Source: Rhodosalinus sp041365695
Lineage (GTDB): Bacteria > Pseudomonadota > Alphaproteobacteria > Rhodobacterales > Rhodobacteraceae
DNA length: 64,000 nucleotides
Assembly: GCF_041365695.1 (NCBI RefSeq)
Contig: NZ_JBGFSJ010000006.1
Span: 144,436 to 208,435 of the forward strand
Reading direction: 5' to 3'
Shown here: piece after piece, positions 8,889-17,873 of the stretch
Layout: each line of letters starts with the position of its first letter
Numbering within the stretch: the first letter of the stretch is position 1
Made by a program: the position numbers and the translations under genes
Notes under the pieces: model-generated
What the model was told of the DNA's origin: nothing
The model's input: only the letters and a program-made list of their open reading frames with translations
Database searches by the model: none

Positions 8889-9596
8889 TCACTCCTGGGC
8901 GGGCGGGCCGGACCAGCGGCCCGGCAGGTCGATGTCGGGGGCGCGCATCGGCGCGCGTACCTTGCCTAGCACCCAGGCCGGTCCGGCGAAAACCCGTTTC
9001 AGCACCGGGTTCTCGCCGACCTGCGCCTTGACCTTCTCGAACTGCATCACGTCGGCGATCCGGCGGTCGAGGAACGCCCATGTCGCGCTGCTGTCGGGCG
9101 TCTCGTCGCCGAGCCAGTAAAGCACCGTCGCGCTGTAGACCGCCGAAAGCGTGGCGCGCTTGGTATACCAGTTCACGTCGTCGGAGTCGTCGCCAAGGGC
9201 CGTCCAGATGGTGTCCGCCGTCTCCCAGATCAGGCGCGCGCCCTCCGCCGCGTGGTTGGGAAGCGCGAAGAACGTGGTGCCGCGGCGCACCGCCTCCTTG
9301 TCGCCTGCCGCCTCGAGGCGGGCGCGCACGGCGAAGGCGATCCGGTCGCGCATCCGCATCTCCGTGAGGTCGGTGACGCGCAACCGCTCGCGCATCGCCC
9401 TGTCGCCGCGGCGGTGGAACGCCACGGCAAGGTCCAGAGCGCCGCGCCGGCAGAGCGCACGGGCGACCGCCGGGTCGATGCCGGTGTCGCGTATCGCGGC
9501 GCGGAACGTGGCCTCGGACCAGCCGTCGAAGGGCACGTGAAGAAGCGCGGCGTCTAGCAGCGCTGCGAGTTCGGGGCTTTCCGGCGTCGTGGGCAT
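8889..9596 (-). CDS. COQ9 family ubiquinone biosynthesis protein
   Basis: About 235 residues. The N-terminal TetR-like helical segment (DAALLHVPFDGWSEATFRAAIRD) and the conserved core DVNWYTKRATLSAVYSATVLYW, including the W-Y-x-K-R element, identify COQ9. In eukaryotes COQ9 is a lipid-binding partner of COQ7; bacterial homologues occur mainly in Alphaproteobacteria. The ATG at 9596 has GAGGAG seven bases upstream; the ORF could extend six codons to 9614. It is divergent from rpsU and heads a two-gene unit with the quinone reductase. Confidence 0.9.
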   Translation of the reverse strand: MPTTPESPELAALLDAALLHVPFDGWSEATFRAAIRDTGIDPAVARALCRRGALDLAVAFHRRGDRAMRERLRVTDLTEMRMRDRIAFAVRARLEAAGDKEAVRRGTTFFALPNHAAEGARLIWETADTIWTALGDDSDDVNWYTKRATLSAVYSATVLYWLGDETPDSSATWAFLDRRIADVMQFEKVKAQVGENPVLKRVFAGPAWVLGKVRAPMRAPDIDLPGRWSGPPAQE

Positions 9597-9707
9597 CTGG
9601 CGACTCCTCGGCATCTCGTGGATGTTCTGGACAAGCTAGCGTGGCCTTGGTATACGACCACCTCCTGCAATAACAGCAACTTCAGCCCGAAAGGTGGTGA
9701 CACCCAC

Positions 9708-9914
9708 ATGCAGGTCAGTGTTCGCGACAACAATGTCGATCAGGCGATGCGCGCGCTCAAGAAAAAGCTGCAGCGCGAAGGCGTCTTCCGCGAAATGAAG
9801 CTGCGCCAGCACTTCGAGAAACCCTCGGAGAAGAAGGCGCGCGAAAAGGCCGAGGCGATTCGCCGTGCGCGCAAGCTCGCGCGCAAGAAGGCCCAGCGCG
9901 AAGGGCTCCTCTGA
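9708..9914 (+). CDS. rpsU: 30S ribosomal protein S21
   Basis: A 68-residue basic protein starting MQVSVRDNNVDQAMRALKKK with the KLRQHFEKPSEKKAREK core of S21, which sits near the Shine-Dalgarno helix of 16S rRNA during initiation. AAGGTGG precedes the start. The longer open frame from 9618 is 5' untranslated sequence. A hairpin terminator follows the stop by about 30 bases. Confidence 0.97.
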   Translation: MQVSVRDNNVDQAMRALKKKLQREGVFREMKLRQHFEKPSEKKAREKAEAIRRARKLARKKAQREGLL

Positions 9915-9947
9915 GCGTTCGCCTGCCGGCGATCGAACACGAATGGG

Positions 9948-9977
9948 AAACCCCCGCGGCCTCGTGCCCGGGGGTTT
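9948..9977 (+). terminator. Hairpin terminator after rpsU
   Basis: AAACCCCCG at 9948-9956 pairs with CGGGGGTTT at 9969-9977 around a 12-base loop. The T-run is short (three T), so it is a moderate intrinsic terminator. Confidence 0.65.
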
Positions 9978-10093
9978 GTCATGTTCGGGCGGGCCCGTCG
10001 GGACGCCGGAACGTCCGGGCCCGCGCGCGGCCCGGCGCCGCCGGCGTCAGGTCCCCGCAGGGCGCCGCCCGCATCGCGGCCGTCAGGCGCGGC

Positions 10094-10588
10094 TCACCAC
10101 GCCTCCTCGTCCCGCATCATCACGAAGATGAGCACCGCGAGAATGCTCATGTAGAAGCGGAAGGCGGCCTGCTGGCCGTTCCACGTGTCCGACTGCCACA
10201 TCAGGAACCACTCGCCGCCCACGGCCATGAACCCCACGAACCAGACGAGAAAGCCCACCGTCGCGCCGAGCACCACGTAGGTCTTGGCGGACTGGAACGC
10301 GTCGGCGTCTGCGTCCCGCGCGGCGAACATGCGCAGCGCGCCGACGAGAAGCAGGAGGAAGGTGATCCCCTCCCCCGCGATGATACCCCAGTAGCCGGCG
10401 TGCCACATCCACGGCACCGTGATCGCGCGCCACATGCCCGCGTTGCCCTCGAAGGTCGTGTCCATGCTGAGAACATGTTTCACGAACTCGAAATTCGAAT
10501 TGTAATCGGTCAGGTTGTTGAACGTGACGAGAAAAGCGAAAAGGCTTAGGCCCAACACCATCACCATCTTGCAGTAGCGGACGAGCAT
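10094..10588 (-). CDS. DUF2165 family small membrane protein
   Basis: A 164-residue protein with four hydrophobic segments (about residues 7-24, 60-83, 104-125 and 143-160), including NNLTDYNSNFEFVKHVLSMDTT and WHAGYWGIIAGEGITF, which are diagnostic of DUF2165. Function of the family is unknown; it is an inner-membrane protein. The start is set at the MLVRY methionine with GGAG upstream. It is divergent from the small ORF at 10716. Confidence 0.85.
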   Translation of the reverse strand: MLVRYCKMVMVLGLSLFAFLVTFNNLTDYNSNFEFVKHVLSMDTTFEGNAGMWRAITVPWMWHAGYWGIIAGEGITFLLLLVGALRMFAARDADADAFQSAKTYVVLGATVGFLVWFVGFMAVGGEWFLMWQSDTWNGQQAAFRFYMSILAVLIFVMMRDEEAW

Positions 10589-10715
10589 GTCGGTAACTCC
10601 AGTTTCACACGGCGCCGGATTGCGGACCAGGTTCCGGCTCACGGCGAGCGCCGCCGCACGTGCCCTTACGTCAGGGATCGGCGAAGAGTTGCGGCCCGTC
10701 AAGCCAGATCCGGCG

Positions 10716-10835
10716 ATGCAGGCCGGCGACCGGCTGCGTGTGCAAGACGAGGTCTTCGTCGTGATCCGGCGCGTGTGGACCGTCTCGGACGGCGCCCCGC
10801 TTCTGGAACTGGTCGTGGACTGGCCCGAACGCTGA
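10716..10835 (+). CDS. Small hypothetical protein
   Basis: A short frame encoding MQAGDRLRVQDEVFVVIRRV and continuing to ELVVDWPER (39 residues). Strong G/C bias at third codon positions and an alternating beta-strand pattern suggest real coding. No family is recognised. The start is uncertain: an in-frame TTG at 10689 and an ATG at 10587 (overlapping the divergent DUF2165 start) would lengthen it, but the extra residues look non-coding. It ends 5 bases before the convergent Lrp gene. Confidence 0.4.
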   Translation: MQAGDRLRVQDEVFVVIRRVWTVSDGAPLLELVVDWPER

Positions 10836-10839
10836 GCCC

Positions 10840-11298
10840 TCAGACGGGCAGCGCCGTGGTCGCGCAGACGCTGCGGAGCGAGAAGCTCGACTGCATCTGC
10901 GCCACGCCCGGCAGGCGCGTGAGGTATTGCCGGTGGATGCGGGCGAAATCCTCGGTGTCCTCGGCCACGATCTTGAGAATGTAGTCCGCGGTGCCCGCCA
11001 TCAGGTGACATTCGAGGACGTTGGGAATGCGCCGCACCGCGGTCTCGAACGCCTCGAGCACCTCATCGGCCTGCGCCTGGAGCGTGATCTCCACGAAGAT
11101 CGTGGCAGGAACGCCCAAGGCGCGGGGCGACAGCAGCGCGACGTAGCCCGCGATCGCGCCCGCCGCCTCCAGCCGCTGAACCCGGCGGTGACAGGCCGAG
11201 GGCGACAGGTTGACCTGTTCCGACAGGTCGGCGTTCGAGATGCGGCCCTGCTTCTGAAGCGCGCGCAGGATCCGGCGATCGGTTTCGTCCATCGTCAT
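10840..11298 (-). CDS. Lrp/AsnC family transcriptional regulator (probable regulator of ald)
   Basis: A 152-residue Lrp-type protein: N-terminal winged helix (MDETDRRILRALQKQGRISN, then LSPSACHRRVQRLE as recognition helix) and a C-terminal RAM ligand-binding domain with the typical AGTADYILKIVAED block. It is divergent from alanine dehydrogenase, the arrangement seen for AldR-type regulators that activate ald in response to alanine; that role is inferred from position. The shared intergenic region carries an inverted repeat. Confidence 0.93.
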   Translation of the reverse strand: MTMDETDRRILRALQKQGRISNADLSEQVNLSPSACHRRVQRLEAAGAIAGYVALLSPRALGVPATIFVEITLQAQADEVLEAFETAVRRIPNVLECHLMAGTADYILKIVAEDTEDFARIHRQYLTRLPGVAQMQSSFSLRSVCATTALPV

Positions 11299-11386
11299 TA
11301 CGGCCGCATGTCCTTCGCCGATTTACCTTGATCTGCGAAGAAACTGCCGAAGACTGCATTCCCGGCGCGAGAGATTTCAACGCATT

Positions 11387-11415
11387 TGCACCGGATATCC
11401 TGCATGCTCGGTGCA
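11387..11415. promoter_or_regulatory. Inverted repeat in the lrp-ald intergenic region
   Basis: TGCACCG at 11387-11393 and CGGTGCA at 11409-11415 form perfect 7-bp arms separated by 15 bp, ending 18 bp before the ald start codon. It could be an Lrp-type operator or a leader hairpin; the sequence alone does not decide. Confidence 0.35.
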
Positions 11416-11432
11416 GGGAAGAGGAGACCGCG

Positions 11433-12551
11433 ATGAAGATTGGCTGCCCCACCGAGATCAAGCCGCAGGAGTTCCGCGTGGGCCTCACGCCGAACGCCGC
11501 GCAGGAAGCCGTGGCGCACGGGCACGAGGTGATCGTCCAGTCGGGCGCCGGCCGGGGCGCGGGCTTCGAGGACGCGGATTACACCGAGGCCGGCGCGCGG
11601 CTCGCCGAGACCGCCGAGGAGATCTTCGCCGAGGCGGAGATGATCGTGAAGGTCAAGGAACCGCAGGCGGCGGAGCGCGGGATGCTGCGCGAGGGCCAGG
11701 TGCTCTTCACCTACCTCCACCTCGCCCCCGACCCGGACCAGACGCGGGACCTGCTCGCGTCGGGCGTCACCGCCATCGCCTACGAGACGGTCACCGACGC
11801 GCAGGGCGGGCTGCCGCTGCTCGCGCCCATGTCCGAGGTCGCGGGCAGGCTCGCCCCGCAGATGGGCGCCTGGGCCCTGCAGAAGGCCAATGGCGGGCGC
11901 GGCACGCTGATGGGCGGCGTGCCGGGTGTCGGTCCTGCCGAGGTGGTGGTGATCGGCGGGGGCACCGTGGGCACCCACGCCGCGCGCGTGGCGGCCGGGA
12001 TGGGGGCCGAGGTCACCGTGCTCGACCGGTCCCTGCCCCGGTTGCGCTACCTCGACGACGTGTTCGGCGACAGGTTCCGCACCCGCTACTCCTCAAGCGG
12101 CGCGCTTGCGGAGCTGCTCGGCCGCGCCGACCTCGTGGTGGGCGCGGTGCTGATCCCCGGCGCGGAGGCCCCCAAGCTCGTGCGCCGCGACGACCTTGCC
12201 CGGATGAAGCCGGGCGCCGTGCTCCTGGACGTGGCCATCGACCAGGGCGGCTGTTTCGAGACGTCGCGGGCGACCACCCACGAAGACCCGATCTACGAGG
12301 TGGACGGGATCGTGCATTACTGCGTCGCCAACATGCCGGGCGCCGTGGCGCGCACCGCGACCATCGCGCTCGGCAACGCCACGATGCCCTTCATGCTGGC
12401 GCTCGCCGACAAGGGCTGGCGGCAGGCCTGCACCGACGACCCCCATCTGCTGGCCGGGCTGAACGTGCACGCGGGGCAGCTGACTTACTATGCCGTGGGC
12501 AAGGCGCTCGGGATCGACGTGATCTCGCCGCAGAAGGTGCTGCGGTGCTGA
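11433..12551 (+). CDS. ald: Alanine dehydrogenase
   Basis: A 372-residue enzyme converting L-alanine to pyruvate and ammonia with NAD+. The N-terminus MKIGCPTEIKPQEFRVGLTP, the substrate-site KVKEPQ, the NAD-binding VVVIGGGTVGTHAARVAAGMGA and the YCVANMPGAVARTAT segment are family signatures. GAAGAGGAGA is the ribosome-binding site before the ATG at 11433; the ORF could extend upstream but would run through the intergenic repeat. It is probably controlled by the divergent Lrp protein. Confidence 0.97.
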   Translation: MKIGCPTEIKPQEFRVGLTPNAAQEAVAHGHEVIVQSGAGRGAGFEDADYTEAGARLAETAEEIFAEAEMIVKVKEPQAAERGMLREGQVLFTYLHLAPDPDQTRDLLASGVTAIAYETVTDAQGGLPLLAPMSEVAGRLAPQMGAWALQKANGGRGTLMGGVPGVGPAEVVVIGGGTVGTHAARVAAGMGAEVTVLDRSLPRLRYLDDVFGDRFRTRYSSSGALAELLGRADLVVGAVLIPGAEAPKLVRRDDLARMKPGAVLLDVAIDQGGCFETSRATTHEDPIYEVDGIVHYCVANMPGAVARTATIALGNATMPFMLALADKGWRQACTDDPHLLAGLNVHAGQLTYYAVGKALGIDVISPQKVLRC

Positions 12552-12590
12552 ACCGCCCGCCGCGGCGGCGCGCGGCGGCGCGCGGCCCTT

Positions 12591-13148
12591 TCAGGCGGCC
12601 TTCCACTTGATCGAACACCCGATGGACGGGACCGGCTCGGCCGGTCCCTTCCCCGTCTCGGCCACCTGCTTCATCGCCTCGAAGAGATCCCGGCGCAGGT
12701 CCTCGGGGCCCGTCTCCGCGCGCGAGGCATCGAGCCTGCCGCGATACTGGAGGCCGAGATCCGCGTCGAAGCCGAAGAAGTCCGGCGTGCAGGCGGCGCC
12801 ATAGGCGCGCGCCACGGACTGGTCCGCGTCGTGCAGGTAGGGGAAGGGGAAGTCCTTCTCCTTCGCCATGGCGCCCATGTTCTCGAAGCTGTCGGCCGGG
12901 TAGTTCTCGGCGTCGTTCGAGCAGATTGCCGCGAAGCCGACGCCGAGCGGCGCGAGATCGCGCGCGTCGCGCACGATCCGGTCGATCACGGCGAGGACAT
13001 AGGGGCAGTGATTGCAGATGAAGGCGAGCACCAGACCGTTCCGGCCCCTGAGGTCGGAGAGCGCGTGGGTCCGACCGTCGGTCGCGGGCAGGCGGAACTC
13101 CCGGGCCGTCCAGCCGAAGTCGCAGACAGGGGGGCGGGCGGCGGGCAT
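12591..13148 (-). CDS. Thioredoxin-fold redoxin (AhpC/TSA-like)
   Basis: A 185-residue protein with a thioredoxin fold: FRLPATDGRTHALSDLRGRNG followed by LVLAFICNHCPYV, a single-cysteine NHCPYV active site seen in the redoxin subgroup, and a second cysteine in AACTPDFFGFD. It is cytoplasmic, with no signal peptide. A peroxide-detoxifying or thiol-redox role is likely; the substrate is unknown. It is convergent with ald. Confidence 0.85.
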   Translation of the reverse strand: MPAARPPVCDFGWTAREFRLPATDGRTHALSDLRGRNGLVLAFICNHCPYVLAVIDRIVRDARDLAPLGVGFAAICSNDAENYPADSFENMGAMAKEKDFPFPYLHDADQSVARAYGAACTPDFFGFDADLGLQYRGRLDASRAETGPEDLRRDLFEAMKQVAETGKGPAEPVPSIGCSIKWKAA

Positions 13149-13228
13149 GGGCAGGGCTCCTTTCTGTCGGTCGCGCCGAGGCTAACGCGCCGCGCGGTGC
13201 CGCTTCAAGCAGCGCCGGCCCCGGCCGC

Positions 13229-14047
13229 TCAGGCCGGCTTCGAGATCTCGACCGAATGCGGGTAAGGGATCGTGACGCCCTCCGCGTCGAAGGCTTCCTT
13301 GACGCGTTTCAGCATGTCGAACTTGAGATCCCAGTAATCCTCCGCCGCGCACCAGAGCCGCACGCCGAGGTCCACCGAGCTTTCGCCGAGGCCGACCACG
13401 CGCACCCAGGGCGCCGGGTCGGCGTGGACGCGCGGATCCCCCTCGGCGATGCGCAGGATGATCCCCATCGCCTTGTTCGCGTCGTCGCCGTAGTCGATGC
13501 CGAAACCCAGATCGAGGCGGCGCGTCGCATGGGCTGAGTAGTTGGTGATGACCGAGCCCCACGCCTTCCCGTTCGGCATGATGATCTGCACGTTGTCGGG
13601 CGTGACGAGTTCGGTCACGAAGAGGTCGAGGTTCTCGACCGTCCCCGCGGTGCCGCCGATATCGACGAACTGGCCCAGCTTGTAGGGCCGGAACAGGATC
13701 AGCATGAAGCCCGCCGCGAGGTCGGCGAGCGTGCCCTGGAGCGCGAGGCCCACCGCCAGCGTCGCGGCGCCCAGCACCGCGACGAGGCTCGTGGCCTCGA
13801 TCCCGAAGATGCCCAGCACCGCGATGAAGACCACGAGGAGCAGCACCCACTTCACGACGCTGGCCACGAAGTTGCCGAGCGTCTTGTCGATCTGCGGGGT
13901 GCGGTTGATCCGACGGCGCACGGTGCCGCCGACGATGCCGGCGATCGTCCAGCCGACGACGAGGACGACGAGCGCCTTCAGCGCATTGAGCAGGATCGGG
14001 CCGTAGCCCGACGCCGTTTCCATGAGCTGTCTCGCCTGGTCTTCCAT
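13229..14047 (-). CDS. mscS: Small-conductance mechanosensitive channel (MscS family)
   Basis: About 272 residues with three N-terminal transmembrane helices. The pore helix region LVAVLGAATLAVGLALQGTL continues into LADLAAGFMLILFRPYKLGQ, followed by the beta domain (VENLDLFVTELVTPDNVQIIMPNG), a standard MscS layout. It should open on hypo-osmotic shock. The start at 14047 has AAAGGA at good spacing; 14056 is an alternative, and the longer ORF to 14131 is unlikely coding. Confidence 0.93.
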   Translation of the reverse strand: MEDQARQLMETASGYGPILLNALKALVVLVVGWTIAGIVGGTVRRRINRTPQIDKTLGNFVASVVKWVLLLVVFIAVLGIFGIEATSLVAVLGAATLAVGLALQGTLADLAAGFMLILFRPYKLGQFVDIGGTAGTVENLDLFVTELVTPDNVQIIMPNGKAWGSVITNYSAHATRRLDLGFGIDYGDDANKAMGIILRIAEGDPRVHADPAPWVRVVGLGESSVDLGVRLWCAAEDYWDLKFDMLKRVKEAFDAEGVTIPYPHSVEISKPA

Positions 14048-14194
14048 CGCGCCCATCCTTTCGCCGCGCAGCCGTCGCCCCGCGCCTGCGGGTTGACCCT
14101 CATGCGCAGGCAATCCTGCACCCGCGCACAAGTCAAAGGGTTTTACCTGCCGGTAATGCGCCTATTGTGCGACCGGAGCATGAAAGGAGACCCG

Positions 14195-14896
14195 ATGGCC
14201 GAGCTTGCCGATTTCCCGATCACCCGCCGTTGGCCGCCGCAGGACCCGTCCGTGCTGCAACTCTATTCCTTCCCCACGCCGAACGGCATCAAGGTGTCGG
14301 CCATGCTGGAAGAGACGGGACTGCCCTACGAGGCGCACCGCGTGACGCTCGACGACGCCGACGTGAAGAGCCCGGAATTCCTTTCGCTCAACCCCAACAA
14401 CAAGATCCCCGCCATCATCGATCCCGACGGGCCCGGCGGGGAACCGATGGGCCTCTTCGAGTCGGGGGCCATCCTGGTCTACCTCGCCGAGAAGACCGGG
14501 CAGTTCCTGCCCGCCGATCCGCGCGGGCGCTACGAGGTGCTGCAGTGGCTGATGTTCCAGATGGGCGGCGTGGGGCCGCTCTTCGGCCAGCTCGGCTTCT
14601 TCGTGAAGTTCAAGGGCGCCGAGGTGAAGGACCCGATCCCGCGCGAGCGTTACGTGAACGAGGCGCGCAGGCTTCTGGGCGTGGTGGAAACCGCGCTCGA
14701 GGGGCGCGAGTGGATCGCGGGGGAGTATTCCATCGCCGACATGGCGCTCGCGCCCTGGCTGCGCGCGCTCGACTTCTACGGCGCGAAGGACCTCGTGGGC
14801 TGGGACGCGCATCCGCGCACCGTGGCCTATCTCGACCGCTTCCTCGCGCGGCCCGCGGTGCAGCGGGCGCTCGACATCCCGCCGAGGAACGGCTGA
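14195..14896 (+). CDS. Glutathione S-transferase (YghU/nu-class-like)
   Basis: About 233 residues. The N-terminal thioredoxin-like domain has SFPTPNGIKVSAMLEETGLP and LNPNNKIPAIIDPDG, followed by LFESGAILVYLAEKTG, which provides glutathione contacts. The C-terminal helical domain includes EYSIADMALAPWL. The N-terminal pattern (TPNGIK) places it near the YghU/nu class, known for disulfide reductase activity. AAAGGAGA precedes the ATG; the ORF could reach 14093 but lacks support. It is convergent with dnaE2, 21 bases apart. Confidence 0.92.
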   Translation: MAELADFPITRRWPPQDPSVLQLYSFPTPNGIKVSAMLEETGLPYEAHRVTLDDADVKSPEFLSLNPNNKIPAIIDPDGPGGEPMGLFESGAILVYLAEKTGQFLPADPRGRYEVLQWLMFQMGGVGPLFGQLGFFVKFKGAEVKDPIPRERYVNEARRLLGVVETALEGREWIAGEYSIADMALAPWLRALDFYGAKDLVGWDAHPRTVAYLDRFLARPAVQRALDIPPRNG

Positions 14897-14917
14897 CGCG
14901 GCGGCGCCCGCGGCCTC

Positions 14918-17815
14918 TCATCCCGCTGCAGGCGGCGTCAGCCGGTCGCGCAGCAGCGCCACCGGGTGCGCGCGCAGGCTGAGGCGCATGGCCACGTAAT
15001 CCTCCACCACCTCCTCGCCGAGCGTCATCTCCGGCAGGAGCGCCGCTGGCTCGGCGATGCCTTCCCCGTCCATGTCGCCCTCGAAAAGCGGCAGCGGCGC
15101 GGGGGCGCGGAGCGCGCGCGCCTCCCATGACGCCTCGCGGCGCGAGAGGCCGAGCGCGGCGAAGACATCCGCCTCGGCCAGCCGGGCGAGCACCGGGGGC
15201 GTCACGCCCGCGCGGCGCCAGACGTCCTCCACCGTCAGGTAGCCATTGCCGCGCGCCGCCGCGATCCAGGCGGCGTCCTCCTCCTTCAGCCCCCTGATCT
15301 GGCGGAAGCCCAGGCGCAGCGCCAGCCCGCCGCGGCCGTCGGGCTCCATCACGTTGTCCCAGTAGCTCTCGTTGATGCAGACCGGGCGCACCTCCACCCC
15401 GTGCTCGCGCGCGTCGCGCACGATCTGCGCCGGCGCGTAGAACCCCATGGGCTGCGCGTTGAGAAGCGCGCAGGCGAAGAGGCCCGGGTGATGGCACTTG
15501 AGCCAGGCGGAGGCATAGACCAGCAGCGCGAAGCTCGCCGCGTGGCTTTCGGGGAACCCGTAGGAGCCGAAGCCCTCGATCTGGGAGAAGCAGCGCTCCG
15601 CGAAATCGCGGTCGTAGCCGTTCGCCACCATGCCCTTCAGGAACCGGCTCCGGAACTCGCTGATGTTGCCGTGCTTCTTGAAGGTGGCGAGCGAGCGGCG
15701 CAGCCGGTCGGCCTCATCGGGCGTGAAATTGGCGCCGATGATGGCGATCTGCATCGCCTGCTCCTGGAAAAGCGGCACGCCCAGCGTCTTGGCCAGCACC
15801 GCGCCCAGCGCGTCGGAGGGGAACTCGACCCGCTCCTCGCCGTTGCGGCGACGGATGTAGGGGTGAACCATGTCGCCCTGGATCGGCCCCGGCCGCACGA
15901 TCGCCACCTCGATCACCAGATCGTAGAACGAGCGTGGCTTCATCCGCGGCAGGAAGTTCATCTGCGCGCGGCTTTCCACCTGGAAGACGCCGACGGAGTC
16001 GGCCCGGCACAGCATGTCGTAGACCCTCGGATCCTCCTGCGGCAGCGTCGCCAGCGTGTAATCCGCCCCGTGATGCTGGCGCAGCAGCTCGAACGCCTTG
16101 CGGATGCAGGTCAGCATCCCCAGCGACAGCACGTCCACCTTGAGGATGCCCAACGTGTCGATGTCATCCTTGTCCCAGCAGATGACGGTGCGGTCCTCCA
16201 TCGCCGCGTTCTCCAGCGGGCAGAGCTCGTCGAGCCGCCCCTCGGTGATGACGAAGCCGCCGACATGCTGCGACAGGTGGCGCGGGAAGCCCACGATCTC
16301 GTCGATCAGCTCCATCGTCTGGCTCAGGCGCCTGTCCGAAGGGTCGAGGCCGATCTCGGAGAGCCGCTCCGCCTCCGTCCCGCCCATGCCGTAAAAGCCC
16401 CAGAGCTGGGAGCTGAGCGCCGCCACCGTGTCCTCGGAAAGCCCCATCGCGCGGCCCACCTCGCGGATCGCGCGCTTGCCGCGGTAGTGGATGACGGTCG
16501 CGCAAAGACCCGCGCGGTGGCGGCCGTAGCGCTCGTAGATCCACTGGATCACCTCCTCGCGGCGCTCGTGCTCGAAATCCACGTCGATGTCGGGCGGCTC
16601 GTCGCGCGCCTCACTGACGAAGCGCTCGAAGACCATGGTGCCGATCTCGGGGGAGACGGAGGTGACGCCGAGGCAGTAGCAGACCACCGAATTCGCCGCC
16701 GAGCCGCGCCCCTGGCAAAGGATGCCGCGCGTGCGTGCGAAGGCGACGATGTCGTTGACTGTCAGGAAATAGGGCTCGTAGTTCAGCTTGGCGATGAGCG
16801 CGAGTTCATGCTCGAGCATGGCGCGCACGCGCTCCGGCGCGCCCTCGGGATAGCGCCGGGCGAGACCCGCCCGGGCCAGCCGGGCCAACCGGTCGCGCGG
16901 GCGCTCTCCGTCGGCGACCTCGGAAGGATATTCGTAGCGGAGCGCGTCGAGCGAGAAGGTGCAGCGCCGCGCCAGCGCCTCCGCCCGCGCCACCGCCGCC
17001 TCGTGGCCGCGGAAGATCCGGCGCATCTCGGCCGGCGAGCGCAGCCGCTGTTCGGCGTTGGCGAGCGCCGCGCGGCCGAGCGCGTCCACCCGCGTGCCGG
17101 TGCGGATGGCGGTGAGCACGTCGGCGAGCCGGCGGCGCCGGCCGTGATGCATCATGGGCCGCGCGGTGGCGAGGGTCGGCAGGGCAAGCCGCGCGGCCTC
17201 CGCCGCCCAGAGGTCGAAGCGCGCCGGGTCCTGCCCGTCATAGGCCGGGGCGAGGGCGAGGTGCAGGCGCTCTCCGAAGCGGCGGGCGAGGCGGGCCGCC
17301 TGCCGCCGCCAGTCCTCGGGCCAGTCCAGCGCGCGGGCGGGCGGGTGCAGCAGAAGCTCGAGCCCCTCCATCCCCTCCATGATGTCGTCCATGCGCAGCG
17401 CGGCGCCGCCCTTGGGCGCGCGCAGCCGCCCCCGCGAGATCAGCCGGCAGAGCCGCGCCCAGCCCTCGCGCGTGGCCGCGAGCGCGGTGATCTCGGGGCC
17501 GTCCACCGGCACGAGCCGCGCGGCCGGGATGAGGCGCGGCACGTTGCGGATCGCCGCCGACGGACCCGGGGCGCAGCCCTCGGGCGCGGGCGGGCCGATC
17601 GGCCCCCTGGCCGCCTCGAGCGCGTCGCGCTCGGCCACCTCGCGGGCGATCTCGCGCGCCGCGGCATGGGCCCGCACGATCCCCGCCACCGAGTTCTCGT
17701 CGGCCACCGCGATGGCGGACAGCCCCATGAGCCCGGCGCGGCGCATGAACTCCTCGGGATGCGAGGCGCCGGTCAGGAAGGTGAAGTTCGAGGTGATCGA
17801 GAGTTCCGCGGCCAT
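14918..17815 (-). CDS. dnaE2: Error-prone DNA polymerase DnaE2, C-terminally short
   Basis: A 965-residue family-C polymerase of the SOS-mutagenesis type. It has an N-terminal PHP domain (LSITSNFTFLTGASHPEE), the palm with PPDIDVDFEHERREEVIQW, the TDEADRLRRSLA-like element FTPDEADRLRRSLATFKKHG and the QIEGFGSYGFPESHAASFA segment. It stops just after the LSLRAHPVALLRDRL sequence, where other DnaE2 proteins continue about 100 residues into an OB-fold. No imuA or imuB gene lies beside it, although dnaE2 usually occurs with them. The truncation may alter or abolish function. Confidence 0.9.
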   Translation of the reverse strand: MAAELSITSNFTFLTGASHPEEFMRRAGLMGLSAIAVADENSVAGIVRAHAAAREIAREVAERDALEAARGPIGPPAPEGCAPGPSAAIRNVPRLIPAARLVPVDGPEITALAATREGWARLCRLISRGRLRAPKGGAALRMDDIMEGMEGLELLLHPPARALDWPEDWRRQAARLARRFGERLHLALAPAYDGQDPARFDLWAAEAARLALPTLATARPMMHHGRRRRLADVLTAIRTGTRVDALGRAALANAEQRLRSPAEMRRIFRGHEAAVARAEALARRCTFSLDALRYEYPSEVADGERPRDRLARLARAGLARRYPEGAPERVRAMLEHELALIAKLNYEPYFLTVNDIVAFARTRGILCQGRGSAANSVVCYCLGVTSVSPEIGTMVFERFVSEARDEPPDIDVDFEHERREEVIQWIYERYGRHRAGLCATVIHYRGKRAIREVGRAMGLSEDTVAALSSQLWGFYGMGGTEAERLSEIGLDPSDRRLSQTMELIDEIVGFPRHLSQHVGGFVITEGRLDELCPLENAAMEDRTVICWDKDDIDTLGILKVDVLSLGMLTCIRKAFELLRQHHGADYTLATLPQEDPRVYDMLCRADSVGVFQVESRAQMNFLPRMKPRSFYDLVIEVAIVRPGPIQGDMVHPYIRRRNGEERVEFPSDALGAVLAKTLGVPLFQEQAMQIAIIGANFTPDEADRLRRSLATFKKHGNISEFRSRFLKGMVANGYDRDFAERCFSQIEGFGSYGFPESHAASFALLVYASAWLKCHHPGLFACALLNAQPMGFYAPAQIVRDAREHGVEVRPVCINESYWDNVMEPDGRGGLALRLGFRQIRGLKEEDAAWIAAARGNGYLTVEDVWRRAGVTPPVLARLAEADVFAALGLSRREASWEARALRAPAPLPLFEGDMDGEGIAEPAALLPEMTLGEEVVEDYVAMRLSLRAHPVALLRDRLTPPAAG

Positions 17816-17873
17816 GACGAGTCGGCATTATATTCACGTTTTGTTCTTTTTTGGAGTCCGCGCCGCGCCCGGT

